Notes: generated by a model not told the origin, from the letters alone. Shown: positions 24,883 through 33,913, numbered from the stretch's first letter. The stretch: DNA of 64,000 bases from Profundibacter amoris (GCF_003544895.1 NZ_CP032125.1:2618001-2682000), one strand, 5' to 3'. Numbers and translations are program-made.

Positions 24883-27312
24883 ATGATAACCCGCCTGCCC
24901 ATAGAAGACGCCCTGCCTGCCCTGATCCCCGCCCTGCGCGATCATGGCCGCGCCGTTTTGCAAGCGCCGCCGGGGGCCGGCAAAACCACGCGGGTGCCTT
25001 TGGCGATGCTGGAGGCCGATCTGTGCAAGGGCCGTATCCTAATGCTGGAGCCCCGCCGACTGGCCGCCCGCGCGGCGGCGGAACGGATGGCACAGACATT
25101 AGGTGAAAAGGTCGGCGCGACGGTTGGCTATCGCATACGGGGCGAGGCGAAGGTGTCCAGAACCACCCGCATCGAGGTCGTCACCGAAGGCATCCTGACC
25201 CGCATGATCCAGTCAGACCCGTCACTGGACGGCATCGGCGCTGTGATCTTTGACGAATTCCACGAACGATCCCTGAACGCCGATCTGGGGCTGGCCCTGA
25301 CATGGGAGGTGCGCGGCGCCCTGCGCGAGGATCTGCTGCTACTGGTGATGTCTGCCACGCTGGACGCCGAACCCGTCGCCGCCCTGCTGGACGACGCACC
25401 GGTGATCACCTCGCAGGGGCGTTCCTACCCCGTTGAAACCCGCTGGCTGGACCGCCCTCTGCCCAAAGGCCAACGCCTGCCCGAAGCCGCCGCCACGCTG
25501 GTCAAACAGGCCGTTGCCGAAACCACGGGCAGCGTTCTGGTGTTCCTGCCCGGCGAAGGTGAAATCCGGCGTCTGGCGGGGATGCTGTCGGACCTGCCCG
25601 CAGAATGTCACGTCCACCCCTTGTTTGGCGCAATGGATTTCAAGGCCCAGCGCGCCGCAATCGCCCCCGCCAAATCGGGCCGCAAGATCGTGCTGGCCAC
25701 CGCGATTGCCGAAACCTCGCTGACCATCGACGGTATCCGCGTGGTGGTCGATTGCGGGCAGGCGCGGCGCGCGCGGTTCGATCCGGCCTCGGGCATGTCT
25801 CGGCTGGTGACCGAACGGGTGACCAAAGCCGAAGCCACCCAGCGCCGTGGCCGTGCGGGGCGTGTGGCCGAAGGGATGTGTTACCGGCTGTGGACCAAGG
25901 GCGAAGAGGGCGGCATGGCCCCCTTCCCCCCCGCCGAAATCGAGGCGGCCGATCTGACCGGTCTGGTGCTGGAACTGGCGCTGTGGGGCGCGGGCAGCAC
26001 CGAGGATCTGGCCCTGCTGACCCCGCCCAACCCCGGCGCCTATGCCGGGGCCAAAGCGTTGTTAACGCAACTGGGCGCGCTGGACGCGGGCGGGCGGATC
26101 ACCGATCATGGCCGCGCTTTGGCCGCCCTGCCCCTGCATCCGCGTCTGGCGCATATGGTGGCCGTGGCGGGGGATCAGGCAGCATTGCTGGCGGCTCTGC
26201 TGGCCGAACGTGACCCGTTGCGCGGGGCACCGGTTGATCTGGCTTTGCGGATCGAGGCGCTGACTGATCTGAAGCGTTTTAGTGCAGAACGGCCATATCC
26301 GGCCAATGCCGGAACTATCCAGCGCATCCGTGCCGAAGCAAAACGCCTGCGCCGTGGCAAAACCGCGGGCCGCCTGTCGCCGGGGGAAATGGCGGCGCTG
26401 GCCTATCCCGACCGCATCGGTCTGCGCCGCAAGGGGGACACGCCGCGCTGGGTGCTGTCCGGCGGCAAAGGCGCGATGATGCGCGCGGACGACCCGATGG
26501 CGGGCGCGCGTCTGCTTGTGGCCACCGATCTGGACGGCGACGCGCGCGAGGCCCGCATAAGGCAGGCGGTGGAAATCTCCGAAGCCGGCCTGCGCGGCCT
26601 TTATGGCGAGCGCATCACATGGCGCGACCATTGCGAATGGAGCAAACGGGACCGCCGCGTGGTGGCCCGCCAGCAAGAGGTGTTCGGCGCGCTAGTGCTG
26701 TCCGACCGCATCTGGCGCGATGCGCCGGACGAGGTTCTGGCCCGCGCCATGCTGGGCGGGGTGCGCGATCTGGGCCTGCCGTGGAATGACGCCGCCCGCC
26801 GGTTTCAGGCGCGGGTGCTGCTGGTGGACGACATGCCGGATTTCACCGATGACGCGCTGATGGCGGCGATTGACGACTGGCTGCTGCCTTACCTGACCGG
26901 CATCAGAACCGCCAATGATCTGAAAGGGCTGAACCTGCTGGAACCTCTGCGCAGCATCCTGACATGGGAGCAGATGCAGCGGCTGGACCGCGAGGCACCG
27001 GCGCATTTCACCACTCCGCTGGGCAACAGGATCCCGATTGACTATTCCGGCGAGGCCCCCGAAATCTCGCTGCGATTGCAGGAAATGTTCGGTGTCACCA
27101 CCCACCCCAAAGTCGGCCACACACCCCTGCGCGTCACCCTGCTGTCGCCCGCCCGCAGGCCGGTGCAAACCACCATGGACATACCCGGTTTCTGGGCCAG
27201 TTCCTATGCGGATGTGCGCAAGGACATGCGTGCGCGTTACCCGAAACACCCCTGGCCCGAGGACCCGACCAGCACCGATCCGACATTGCGGGCAAAACCG
27301 AGGGGAAAATAG
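24883..27312 (+). CDS. hrpB: ATP-dependent helicase HrpB
   Basis: An 809-residue DEAH/RHA-type helicase. Motif I is APPGAGKTTRVPLAM near residues 28-42, motif II is DEFHERSLNADLG, motif III SATLD, motif V ATAIAETSLTIDGIRVVVD and motif VI TQRRGRAGRV; HA2 and the C-terminal HrpB domain follow, with the GRDHCEWSK-like ITWRDHCEWSK and a PKHPWPEDP tail typical of HrpB. The ATG at 24883 gives the family length; an upstream in-frame ATG adds 31 unlikely residues. The cellular role is not well known. It is convergent with a small membrane-protein gene. Confidence 0.92.
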   Translation: MITRLPIEDALPALIPALRDHGRAVLQAPPGAGKTTRVPLAMLEADLCKGRILMLEPRRLAARAAAERMAQTLGEKVGATVGYRIRGEAKVSRTTRIEVVTEGILTRMIQSDPSLDGIGAVIFDEFHERSLNADLGLALTWEVRGALREDLLLLVMSATLDAEPVAALLDDAPVITSQGRSYPVETRWLDRPLPKGQRLPEAAATLVKQAVAETTGSVLVFLPGEGEIRRLAGMLSDLPAECHVHPLFGAMDFKAQRAAIAPAKSGRKIVLATAIAETSLTIDGIRVVVDCGQARRARFDPASGMSRLVTERVTKAEATQRRGRAGRVAEGMCYRLWTKGEEGGMAPFPPAEIEAADLTGLVLELALWGAGSTEDLALLTPPNPGAYAGAKALLTQLGALDAGGRITDHGRALAALPLHPRLAHMVAVAGDQAALLAALLAERDPLRGAPVDLALRIEALTDLKRFSAERPYPANAGTIQRIRAEAKRLRRGKTAGRLSPGEMAALAYPDRIGLRRKGDTPRWVLSGGKGAMMRADDPMAGARLLVATDLDGDAREARIRQAVEISEAGLRGLYGERITWRDHCEWSKRDRRVVARQQEVFGALVLSDRIWRDAPDEVLARAMLGGVRDLGLPWNDAARRFQARVLLVDDMPDFTDDALMAAIDDWLLPYLTGIRTANDLKGLNLLEPLRSILTWEQMQRLDREAPAHFTTPLGNRIPIDYSGEAPEISLRLQEMFGVTTHPKVGHTPLRVTLLSPARRPVQTTMDIPGFWASSYADVRKDMRARYPKHPWPEDPTSTDPTLRAKPRGK

Positions 27313-27318
27313 GTGCCT

Positions 27319-27624
27319 CTACCCTGTCATCCCCACCAGTGCATCGCGCATCTGGAAATAGCCGATCATCGCCTCGAACATCATCCGCCAGACGATTTCC
27401 ATGCACAGGAACATCACCGCCATCGCCAGATAGATCCGCCACCGGTATTTGCGCGGGATGGCCGCCTTGGCCTGATCCGCAGCCCCGCCAATGGCCGGAA
27501 ACAAAGCCGCCAGTTTGCGCACCAGCAGCACAGCGGCCAGCGGGATCCCCACCGCGCCAAGGTAATAACAGACCAGCAGAACGCGGGGCGTGATAAAGGT
27601 TTCAAAGCTGAGGAAATCATACAT
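27319..27624 (-). CDS. Small membrane protein, DUF4282-like
   Basis: A 101-residue protein beginning MYDFLSFETFITPRVLLVCYYLG, which resembles the DUF4282 start (FLSFDKFITP followed by a helix). Two membrane helices are clear (about 14-36 and 64-86) with a basic cytoplasmic loop (AIPRKYRWRIY). The ATG is the first in frame. No function is known. It is convergent with hrpB, seven bases apart. Confidence 0.6.
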   Translation of the reverse strand: MYDFLSFETFITPRVLLVCYYLGAVGIPLAAVLLVRKLAALFPAIGGAADQAKAAIPRKYRWRIYLAMAVMFLCMEIVWRMMFEAMIGYFQMRDALVGMTG

Positions 27625-27693
27625 GCGCCCATTAAACCCGCCGGGACGGCGATTTCAAGCAATCAGCAAGCCTTCGCCCCCTTTGGTCGCAAC

Positions 27694-27707
27694 TTGATCT
27701 ATCTCAA
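27694..27707 (+). promoter_or_regulatory. FNR-family-like box upstream of the DsrC/TusE homologue
   Basis: TTGATCTATCTCAA matches TTGAT-N4-ATCAA at nine of ten positions. It lies 63 bases before the ATG at 27770, and like the site at 3588 it is followed by AGAC. Confidence 0.4.
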
Positions 27708-27769
27708 AGACTCGCGCCCCCTGTCCCCTATCCTGACCCGCACCCGACAGAAGCGAGCAAGGAAACAGG

Positions 27770-28138
27770 ATGCGGACCCTACCGGACAAGATTACCGAAC
27801 TCACCCTGCCCTCGGGCAAAAAGGTCAAGGTGGACGGCAACGGCTATCTGACCGATCAACACGACTGGACACCGGAATTCACCGAATACCGCGCCGAACA
27901 AGAGGGCATCACCCTGACACCGCTGCATCACGAGATCATCAAATTCATCCGAGACTGGGAAGAAGAGCACGGCATCATGCCCGACGTGCGTTTCGTGTTC
28001 AAATATCTTTCCAAACGCAACGGGGTAAACAAGGCCGGCGCCAAGGCGGTTCTGTATGAACTGTTTCCCTATGGCTATACCGGCCAGGCCATCAAGATGG
28101 CCGGCATGAAACAACCACGGGCATGGTCAACGGGTTAA
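27770..28138 (+). CDS. DsrC/TusE-family protein lacking all cysteines
   Basis: A 122-residue protein of the DsrC/TusE/DsvC family: DGNGYLTDQHDWTPEFTEYRAEQEG, HHEIIKFIRDWEEEHGIMPD and LYELFPYGYTGQAIKMAG follow the family in order and length. True DsrC and TusE carry one or two conserved cysteines in a C-terminal arm ending in GCI/GCV; here the arm reads QAIKMAGMKQPRAWSTG and the whole protein has no cysteine. It therefore cannot form a persulfide, and a sulfur-carrier role in tRNA thiolation or sulfite reduction is excluded. Cysteine-free members have been proposed to be regulatory. It is monocistronic, behind an FNR-like box. Confidence 0.82.
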   Translation: MRTLPDKITELTLPSGKKVKVDGNGYLTDQHDWTPEFTEYRAEQEGITLTPLHHEIIKFIRDWEEEHGIMPDVRFVFKYLSKRNGVNKAGAKAVLYELFPYGYTGQAIKMAGMKQPRAWSTG

Positions 28139-28146
28139 AGATTATA

Positions 28147-28215
28147 ATCCCCGCGCAAGCGGGAACCTCTCTAAACTTGTCGTGTGCTTTTGGCGGTCCC
28201 CGCTTGCGCGGGGAT
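28147..28215. repeat. REP-like inverted repeat between convergent genes
   Basis: ATCCCCGCGCAAGCGGG (28147-28163) is exactly mirrored by CCCGCTTGCGCGGGGAT (28199-28215) across 35 bases. Repeats of this CCCCGCGCAAGCGGGG type are widespread extragenic palindromes in alphaproteobacteria. It lies between the stops of the DsrC-like gene and trxC, five bases from the latter, and can act as a two-way terminator or mRNA 3' end. Confidence 0.75.
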
Positions 28216-28220
28216 GACAT

Positions 28221-28655
28221 TTAAGCCTTGCTGCTTACCCAAGCCTGAATCTGCGGCGACTGCATCGCGCCCGACTGACGCGCCACTTCGCGCCCGCCCT
28301 TGAACAGTGCCATCGTCGGAATGCCGCGGATGTTGTAGCGTTGCGAGGCATTGGGGTGTTCCTCGGTGTTGATCTTGGCAAAGCGCACGTTCGGCTGCAT
28401 CTTTTCCGCCGCCATCTGGAACTGCGGCGCCATCATCCGGCACGGCCCGCACCACGGCGCCCAGAAATCCACCACCAGCGGCACATCATCATTCTTGGCC
28501 GCCTTGTTCAGCGTTGCCAGATCAATCTCGGCCACCTTGCCGGTGATCAGCCATGCGCCGCATTTGCCGCATTTCGGTCTGTCGCCGATCTTGTCTGCCG
28601 GAAAACGGCTGATAGCGCCGCACTCCAGACAGGTGCATTTCAACATTTTGCTCAT
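28221..28655 (-). CDS. trxC: Thioredoxin 2 (TrxC) with N-terminal zinc ribbon
   Basis: A 144-residue protein. The N-terminal zinc ribbon has two CxxC pairs (Cys9/Cys12 in CTCLECG and Cys29/Cys32 in PKCGKCG), followed by a thioredoxin domain with the active site WCGPC (Cys69, Cys72) and the cis-proline in IRGIPTMALFKGG. Thioredoxin 2 is a cytoplasmic disulfide reductase, often OxyR-controlled and induced by oxidative stress. It is probably monocistronic; the phzF-type gene upstream ends 75 bases away on the same strand. Confidence 0.93.
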   Translation of the reverse strand: MSKMLKCTCLECGAISRFPADKIGDRPKCGKCGAWLITGKVAEIDLATLNKAAKNDDVPLVVDFWAPWCGPCRMMAPQFQMAAEKMQPNVRFAKINTEEHPNASQRYNIRGIPTMALFKGGREVARQSGAMQSPQIQAWVSSKA

Positions 28656-28730
28656 TCTTCAATCTCCTGATCCGTATCTTGCTTGCCCTGCACATAATCG
28701 CACGGCGTAAAATTCCCACCCGCTTGCCCG

Positions 28731-29612
28731 CTACAGCGCCAATTCGCCGCGCATCAGAACCACGCCCTGACCGCCGACCCTGACACCGGCCGGAGCCTCG
28801 CGCGGGCCAAGCACCTCGACCTGTGCCGATCCGGGGCGGCCCATCCAGTGGCCCTGCTCGGCCACAAAGCGCGGGCTTTCGATCAACCCGTAATGCCACA
28901 GATAGGCAGCCATACAGCCGGTGGCCGATCCGGTAAAGGCATCCTCGGGCGGCATCGGTGGAGGCAGCAACAGGCGTGAAAACGTATCCCCCGCCTCTGT
29001 CTCGCCCTCGCGCACCACCAGAAACGGCTCCATTGCCTTGTCAGCGCCCAATCCGCGCGCGGAATGATAGGCCTCCAGCCGGTCCAGATCCAGTCTGGCG
29101 CGGCGCAACGCAGCCTTATCCCGCAACACGGCAATGCAAAACGGTGTGCCGGTAGATACTGTTTGCGGCACACCGATGATGTCCTTTGCCGACAGCCCGT
29201 AAAGGGCTGCAATCTCTGCCGGATCATGGGTCTGCCCGAACACCGGCGCGGGCTGGGTCATGGTGATCATCCCGTCCGCAACCGTAATCGGCAACACCCC
29301 CGCCCCGACCTCGAGCGTGAATTCCGCCCGCCCGTCCACCAGCGGCACCAGACCACGGTCCAGCAGCGAGGTAACGGTGGCAATCGTCGGATGCCCCGCC
29401 ATCAGGATTTCCTGATGCGCCACATAGTAACGCACCCCGAAACCGGCCACAATTGATCCGACCAGATAGGCACATTCCGACAGCGAGGTTTCCCTGACCA
29501 GCGCCAAACGCTGCTCAAGGCTCAGATCATCGGCCCCGTGCACCACCACACAGGCGTTGCCACCAAAAGGGCGACTGGTAAAGGCATCCACCCAATCGAA
29601 CGTGTATGTCAT
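28731..29612 (-). CDS. PhzF-family isomerase/epimerase
   Basis: A 293-residue protein of the PhzF/diaminopimelate-epimerase fold. FTSRPFGGNACVVVHGA at the N-terminus and the catalytic glutamate Glu46 in ETSLSECAYLV are conserved, as is the second half motif AFTGSATGCMAAYLW. The family isomerises trans-2,3-dihydro-3-hydroxyanthranilate in phenazine producers; most members, as here, stand outside phenazine clusters and have unknown substrates. Its start overlaps the DUF1150 stop (TAATG), so it is the third gene of the hsp20 operon. Confidence 0.85.
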   Translation of the reverse strand: MTYTFDWVDAFTSRPFGGNACVVVHGADDLSLEQRLALVRETSLSECAYLVGSIVAGFGVRYYVAHQEILMAGHPTIATVTSLLDRGLVPLVDGRAEFTLEVGAGVLPITVADGMITMTQPAPVFGQTHDPAEIAALYGLSAKDIIGVPQTVSTGTPFCIAVLRDKAALRRARLDLDRLEAYHSARGLGADKAMEPFLVVREGETEAGDTFSRLLLPPPMPPEDAFTGSATGCMAAYLWHYGLIESPRFVAEQGHWMGRPGSAQVEVLGPREAPAGVRVGGQGVVLMRGELAL

Positions 29613-29833
29613 TAGTGAACCGTCACAGGCGCCAGATCATTCTGCCGCGCCAGAAAAAATGCCATATTGCGGTCGCGCACAAGCGCAAGCTGCTCGCCAT
29701 CTTCGGTGCATACGGCATAGAGTTGCTTGATGTCGCCCGCCTCGGCCCGCACCTCTTTTGGCAGGTCCGAAACATCGACCGATTTGATATAGACAATGTT
29801 GCCCTTGGTTCCAAAGTCAAACGGAGTATCCAT
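29612..29833 (-). CDS. DUF1150 family protein
   Basis: A 73-residue protein with the DUF1150 pattern (GNIVYIKSVDVSDLPKEVRAE, then LYAVCTEDGEQLALVRDRNMAFFLAR). This family is found almost only in alphaproteobacteria, commonly directly after a small heat-shock protein gene, as here, with a ten-base gap. The ATG at 29833 has GGAGCGCG upstream. Function unknown; the constant pairing with Hsp20 suggests a heat-stress role. Confidence 0.85.
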   Translation of the reverse strand: MDTPFDFGTKGNIVYIKSVDVSDLPKEVRAEAGDIKQLYAVCTEDGEQLALVRDRNMAFFLARQNDLAPVTVH

Positions 29834-29843
29834 CGCGCGCTCC

Positions 29844-30257
29844 TTATGTCCTGTTAATCGGAATGGTCTGCACAATCGTGTCCGGTTCGGTCCGTTTCAG
29901 GTCGATGTGCAACAGCCCGTTTTCAACCGCGGCCTTGTCTACCTCGACCCCTTCGGCCAGAACAAAACTTTTCTGGAACTGCCGTGCCGCAATGCCGCGA
30001 TGCAGGAACACGCGCTCCTCCTCCGCGTCCCCTTGCCGTCCGCGCACCACCAGTTGCCGGTCCTCGACCGTGATCGACAGATCATCCTCGGCAAAGCCGG
30101 CAACGGCCAGCGTAATCCGGTAACTGTTTTCCGAGGTCTGTTCGATATTATACGGCGGATAGCCGTCATTGCCCGATTTCGCGGTGCGTTCCACCAGCCG
30201 TTCCAACTGGTCAAATCCCAACAGGAAGGGGTGCGTCGTCAGTGTCAGTTTCGTCAT
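29844..30257 (-). CDS. Hsp20 / IbpA-type small heat-shock protein
   Basis: A 137-residue alpha-crystallin-domain protein. YPPYNIEQTSENSYRITLAVAGF opens the domain, DRQLVVRGRQ and GLLHIDLKR follow, and the C-terminal I-x-I anchor is present as TIPINRT. It binds unfolding proteins without ATP and forms oligomers. First gene of hsp20-DUF1150-phzF. The 5' leader carries a ROSE-like hairpin over the ribosome site and an RpoH-like promoter lies further upstream, so control by temperature is expected at two levels. Confidence 0.92.
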   Translation of the reverse strand: MTKLTLTTHPFLLGFDQLERLVERTAKSGNDGYPPYNIEQTSENSYRITLAVAGFAEDDLSITVEDRQLVVRGRQGDAEEERVFLHRGIAARQFQKSFVLAEGVEVDKAAVENGLLHIDLKRTEPDTIVQTIPINRT

Positions 30258-30263
30258 CTATTT

Positions 30264-30280
30264 GTCCTTTATCAAGCGAC
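30264..30280 (-). promoter_or_regulatory. ROSE-like RNA thermometer hairpin covering the hsp20 ribosome site
   Basis: On the transcript, GUCGCUU-GAUA-AAGGAC folds into a stem in which the Shine-Dalgarno AAGGA pairs with UCGCUU and one G is left as a bulge. This is the UYGCU/bulged-G arrangement that defines ROSE elements in alphaproteobacterial small heat-shock genes. The hairpin ends seven bases before the ATG. A second palindrome CCCGTACGGG (30310-30319) lies upstream in the leader. Confidence 0.7.
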
Positions 30281-30322
30281 CATTCCATTCAGGCCCCGAC
30301 ATGCGGCAACCCGTACGGGTAT

Positions 30323-30352
30323 AATATGGGCAGTCATACCGCCCCCTGCAAG
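30323..30352 (-). promoter_or_regulatory. RpoH (sigma-32)-like promoter of the hsp20 operon
   Basis: Read on the minus strand, CTTG-N18-CCCATATT fits the alphaproteobacterial RpoH form CTTG-N17/18-CCTATNT with one or two differences. The predicted start near 30316 gives a leader of about 60 bases that contains the ROSE-like hairpin. Confidence 0.5.
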
Positions 30353-30431
30353 GGATCAAACCCTTCCCGCAATGCAAAAAAGCGGGTATTCATAACGCTT
30401 AAGTAACCGACTCACAGGTAAATCCACCCGC

Positions 30432-30650
30432 ATGACCCCCCCCGTTGAAATGTCCCACGAAGAGGTTCTGCGCGTCGAGCTTGAAGTGCTGCGTCAGGAA
30501 CACCGCGATCTGGACGAAGCGATTCAAGCCCTCGTCGAATTGCGCGGCACCGATCAACTGACCATCCGCCGCCTGAAAGCCCGGAAATTGCGCCTGAAAG
30601 ACCAGATCGCAAGGATCGAGGACGAGCTGACACCGGACATCATTGCGTAA
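30432..30650 (+). CDS. DUF465 / YdcH-like small helical protein
   Basis: A 72-residue, highly charged helical protein ([22 protein letters not shown], then [24 protein letters not shown]), which is the antiparallel coiled-coil pattern of DUF465 (YdcH). An internal ATG at 30450 would shorten it by six residues. Function unknown; relatives are abundant small cytoplasmic proteins. It precedes purE by 47 bases on the same strand and may be transcribed with it. Confidence 0.75.
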   Translation: MTPPVEMSHEEVLRVELEVLRQEHRDLDEAIQALVELRGTDQLTIRRLKARKLRLKDQIARIEDELTPDIIA

Positions 30651-30697
30651 TATTCGCGGGCGGGTATAGTGCGCGCTCATTCAGCAGGGGATGCACA

Positions 30698-31186
30698 ATG
30701 GCACAGGCGAAAATCGGCATAATCATGGGCAGTCAGTCGGATTGGCCGACAATGAAACCGGCCGCGGAAATTCTGGACGAACTGGGGCTGGATTACGAGG
30801 CCAGGATCGTATCGGCCCACCGCACCCCCGACCGGCTGTGGGACTATGGTAAAACGGCCGCCGACCGTGGCTTGCAGGTGATCATTGCCGGTGCTGGCGG
30901 GGCGGCGCATCTGCCGGGCATGATGGCCAGCAAAACCCGCCTTCCGGTGATCGGCGTGCCGGTGCAGACCCGCGCCCTGTCCGGCGTCGACAGCCTCTAT
31001 TCCATCGTGCAAATGCCCAAGGGCTTTCCCGTCGCCACCATGGCGATCGGTGCCGCCGGTGCCGCCAACGCGGGGCTTATGGCCGCCGGCATCCTTGCGC
31101 TGAACGACGCGGGTCTTGCCACCCGCCTTGACGCATGGCGCGCGGCCCTTTCGGCCTCGATCGCGGACGAGCCAACAGATGAGTGA
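30698..31186 (+). CDS. purE: 5-(carboxyamino)imidazole ribonucleotide mutase
   Basis: A 162-residue class I Pur[14 protein letters not shown] at the N-terminus, [12 protein letters not shown] with catalytic His41, and [17 protein letters not shown] are the family motifs. It converts N5-CAIR to CAIR in purine synthesis, acting after PurK. The stop lies inside the start of purK (eight-base overlap), so the two are translationally coupled. Confidence 0.95.
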   Translation: MAQAKIGIIMGSQSDWPTMKPAAEILDELGLDYEARIVSAHRTPDRLWDYGKTAADRGLQVIIAGAGGAAHLPGMMASKTRLPVIGVPVQTRALSGVDSLYSIVQMPKGFPVATMAIGAAGAANAGLMAAGILALNDAGLATRLDAWRAALSASIADEPTDE

Positions 31187-32249
31187 TCCCCTTCCCACCG
31201 GCGCCACCATCGGCATCCTTGGCGGCGGTCAACTGGGCCGGATGCTATCGGTCGCGGCGGCGCGGCTTGGATTTATCACCCATATTTTCGAACCCGGTGC
31301 CAACCCGCCCGCAGGCCACGTTGCCGACCGCGTCACCACCGCGGCCTATGACGATCTGGCGGCACTTACCACCTTCGCCCATTCGGTCGATGTTATCACC
31401 TATGAATTCGAAAACATCCCGACAGCGGCGCTGGACACGCTCGAGGCCCTGCGCCCGATCCACCCGAACCGCCGCGCGCTGGCCACATCACAGGACCGGC
31501 TGACGGAAAAGGAATTCCTGCGCTCCCTCGGCCTGAACACCGCCCCCTTTGCCCCGGTCGATACAGCGAAAGACCTGCAAGCGGCGTTGGCCACAACCGG
31601 CACCCCCGCCATCCTGAAAACCCGCCGCTTCGGTTATGACGGCAAGGGGCAGGCGCGGATCATGTCACCTGCGGATGCACCACAGGCCATCAGCGACATG
31701 GCCGGCGCCCCTGCCCTGCTGGAAGGGTTTGTCGATTTCACCCACGAGGTTTCCGTTATCGCCGCCCGCGGCCGGCAAGGCGACATTGCCTGCTTTGATC
31801 CGGGCGAAAACGTGCATAAAGACGGCATTCTGGCCACCACCACCGTGCCCGCCCGCCTGACCAATGCACAGGCCACCGACGCAGTCCTGCTGGCGGCGCG
31901 CATCCTGAACGAGCTGGATTACGTCGGCGTCATGGGGGTGGAACTGTTCGTCACGCCACTAGGGCTGATCGTCAATGAAATCGCCCCGCGGGTGCATAAT
32001 TCCGGCCACTGGACGCAACAGGGCTGCGCGGTTGACCAGTTCGAACAACATATCCGCGCCATTGCGGGCTGGCCGCTGGGCGATGGCAAACGCCACTGCG
32101 ATGTGACCATGGAAAACCTGATTGGCAACGACATGGACCGCCTGCCCGAAATTGCCAAAGAAGGCAACGCCGCCATTCACCTTTATGGCAAGTCCGAAAC
32201 CAAACCCGGCCGCAAAATGGGCCACGTCAACCGGATCACCACGTCCTGA
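31179..32249 (+). CDS. purK: 5-(carboxyamino)imidazole ribonucleotide synthase
   Basis: A 356-residue ATP-grasp enzyme. [18 protein letters not shown] begins the N-terminal Rossmann domain, [14 protein letters not shown] and [17 protein letters not shown] form the ATP-grasp part, and [18 protein letters not shown] is the substrate region. It makes N5-CAIR from AIR, bicarbonate and ATP. The ATG at 31179 overlaps the end of purE. Confidence 0.95.
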   Translation: MSDPLPTGATIGILGGGQLGRMLSVAAARLGFITHIFEPGANPPAGHVADRVTTAAYDDLAALTTFAHSVDVITYEFENIPTAALDTLEALRPIHPNRRALATSQDRLTEKEFLRSLGLNTAPFAPVDTAKDLQAALATTGTPAILKTRRFGYDGKGQARIMSPADAPQAISDMAGAPALLEGFVDFTHEVSVIAARGRQGDIACFDPGENVHKDGILATTTVPARLTNAQATDAVLLAARILNELDYVGVMGVELFVTPLGLIVNEIAPRVHNSGHWTQQGCAVDQFEQHIRAIAGWPLGDGKRHCDVTMENLIGNDMDRLPEIAKEGNAAIHLYGKSETKPGRKMGHVNRITTS

Positions 32250-32300
32250 CTTCTTCTTTTTCCAAATATCCGCGCCGCAGGCATTAATAACTCTTTGGCG

Positions 32301-33023
32301 CTACGGAAAACTCAGCCGCACCGCATCCGTGTAACTCAGATTACGATCAAACGCACCTTTTTCCAGAAACAGTTTCACCTGCGCAATCACCAGCGGGCTG
32401 TTCATCATGAACGTGTGTGTCACCGGCAAAACGATATGGTCGCGCATACCCGACAGACGGGTCGCCGCCACCGAAACCTTGCCATCATCTGCCCCCGGTA
32501 TCATCGCTGAATAGATCGGGTTCAGCGACCGGTTGCCAGCAATAATCCCCAGTTCCACCCCCGCCGCGCCCAGCCGGTTCGGAACCGCATCCTTGTCCGT
32601 GCCCAGTTCCATTCCGGCAGGACCATTGATCATCTGGAACAGCTCCCAGTCTCCCAGAATATCCACCAGTTCCGAGCCCTGATTGGGCGGCGCCAACATC
32701 ACCACCCGACCAATCCGGTCCGTGCGGTTGTTGGCCAGATACATGCGAACCAGAATACCCCCCATCGAATGGGTGAAAAAATGCACCTTTTGGTCGCCAC
32801 AGCTTGCCACCGCCTCGGGCAACCCATGCAGCACCAGCTTCTCCAGCGGTTCGCGGGTCGAGGGGTAGGACACATTCACCACTTGATAACCGGAATAGGC
32901 CAGTGCCTCTTCCATCACCAGAAGCGAGGCGTCCGAACGTGCCAGCCCGTGCACCAGCACCACGCAATCGGCGCGGGCAAGGGCCGGAAACAGCATGAAT
33001 ATCAACAATAAAACCTGTTTCAT
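32301..33023 (-). CDS. Secreted alpha/beta hydrolase (lipase-like)
   Basis: A 240-residue protein with a signal peptide ([18 protein letters not shown], cut before DCVVLVHG). The hydrolase core shows the oxyanion VLVHGLARS and the nucleophile elbow [14 protein letters not shown] with Ser in HSMGG; a late His (VTHTFMMN) could complete the triad. It resembles triacylglycerol lipases of the LipA/PGAP1-like group. The start was set at the ATG of the signal peptide; an ATG six codons earlier is possible. Monocistronic. Confidence 0.75.
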   Translation of the reverse strand: MKQVLLLIFMLFPALARADCVVLVHGLARSDASLLVMEEALAYSGYQVVNVSYPSTREPLEKLVLHGLPEAVASCGDQKVHFFTHSMGGILVRMYLANNRTDRIGRVVMLAPPNQGSELVDILGDWELFQMINGPAGMELGTDKDAVPNRLGAAGVELGIIAGNRSLNPIYSAMIPGADDGKVSVAATRLSGMRDHIVLPVTHTFMMNSPLVIAQVKLFLEKGAFDRNLSYTDAVRLSFP

Positions 33024-33079
33024 ATCAGCCCATATAGGCACTGCGGCAAGACAAGAAAAGGCCAGAACACCCTTACCTT

Positions 33080-33913
33080 CTATCTACGCATGGAAACAAC
33101 AACACCGCCCAGCACCAACAGGCTGGCAATGACAAACCGCAGGCTCGCCGCTTCGTTCAAAAATGCCATGCCGCCTCCCATCGCGATCACCGGCACACTC
33201 AGCTGAGCCACCGCGGCCCGTGTCGCCCCTAGTTGTGGCAGTATCCGGTACCATAGCGCATAACCCAGTCCCGAAGTCAGGCCGCCTGACAAAATTGCCA
33301 ACACAACGCCCTGCCCGGTGATATGATCCGGAAGGATGATAAAAATGATCAGCCCCAAAGGCACGGCAAGCATAAAATTAACCGCCGTCGCACCCAAAGC
33401 ATCCTGCGCACCACGCCCCAGCAAGGAATAGATTCCCCACCCTATCGCCGCGAGGGCCATCAGCATCCAGCCCGCAACCGGCAGACCCATTGCGTCCCCG
33501 GGCCACAACAACCAGACCAACCCGACAAAGGCCATTGCAGCACCCAGCCACCGTGTAAAAGGCACCTTTTCACGCGATACCACCGCGCCGGCAAACATGG
33601 TCACCTGCACACCGCCAAACAGTAACAATGCCCTGACACCCGCCGGCAGGTTGACGTAGGCAAAAGAAAACCCCAGCACATAGATTGCCAGTGACAACGG
33701 GCCGATGATCAGATTCAATCCGGTTGGCAGGTTTAGTATATCCCTGCGCCTCCTTACCCAGACCAGTACAGCCAAAACGACAGCCCCTGATACCAGACGA
33801 ATAACCGCAAAGGCTGCAGGGCCGGTTTCAGGATCCACCAATGCCAAGCGGTTCAACACCGAATTCGCAGCAAAGGCAATCATTGTCAGAAGGGTCAGCA
33901 AGATCAGGCGCAT
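33080..33913 (-). CDS. DMT-family (EamA) transporter
   Basis: A 277-residue protein with ten predicted membrane helices in two EamA repeats (the second begins near [24 protein letters not shown] and ends in [26 protein letters not shown]). Drug/metabolite transporters of this type export amino acids or other metabolites. The substrate is unknown. It stands alone on the minus strand, 38 bases downstream of nothing else in its unit and just after the groEL terminator region. Confidence 0.85.
   Translation of the reverse strand: MRLILLTLLTMIAFAANSVLNRLALVDPETGPAAFAVIRLVSGAVVLAVLVWVRRRRDILNLPTGLNLIIGPLSLAIYVLGFSFAYVNLPAGVRALLLFGGVQVTMFAGAVVSREKVPFTRWLGAAMAFVGLVWLLWPGDAMGLPVAGWMLMALAAIGWGIYSLLGRGAQDALGATAVNFMLAVPLGLIIFIILPDHITGQGVVLAILSGGLTSGLGYALWYRILPQLGATRAAVAQLSVPVIAMGGGMAFLNEAASLRFVIASLLVLGGVVVSMRR

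Noticed and set aside
28171-28455. Alternative 94-codon frame inside trxC extending through the palindrome
   Set aside because: It overlaps the full thioredoxin frame on the same strand and reads through the inverted repeat; no domain is present.
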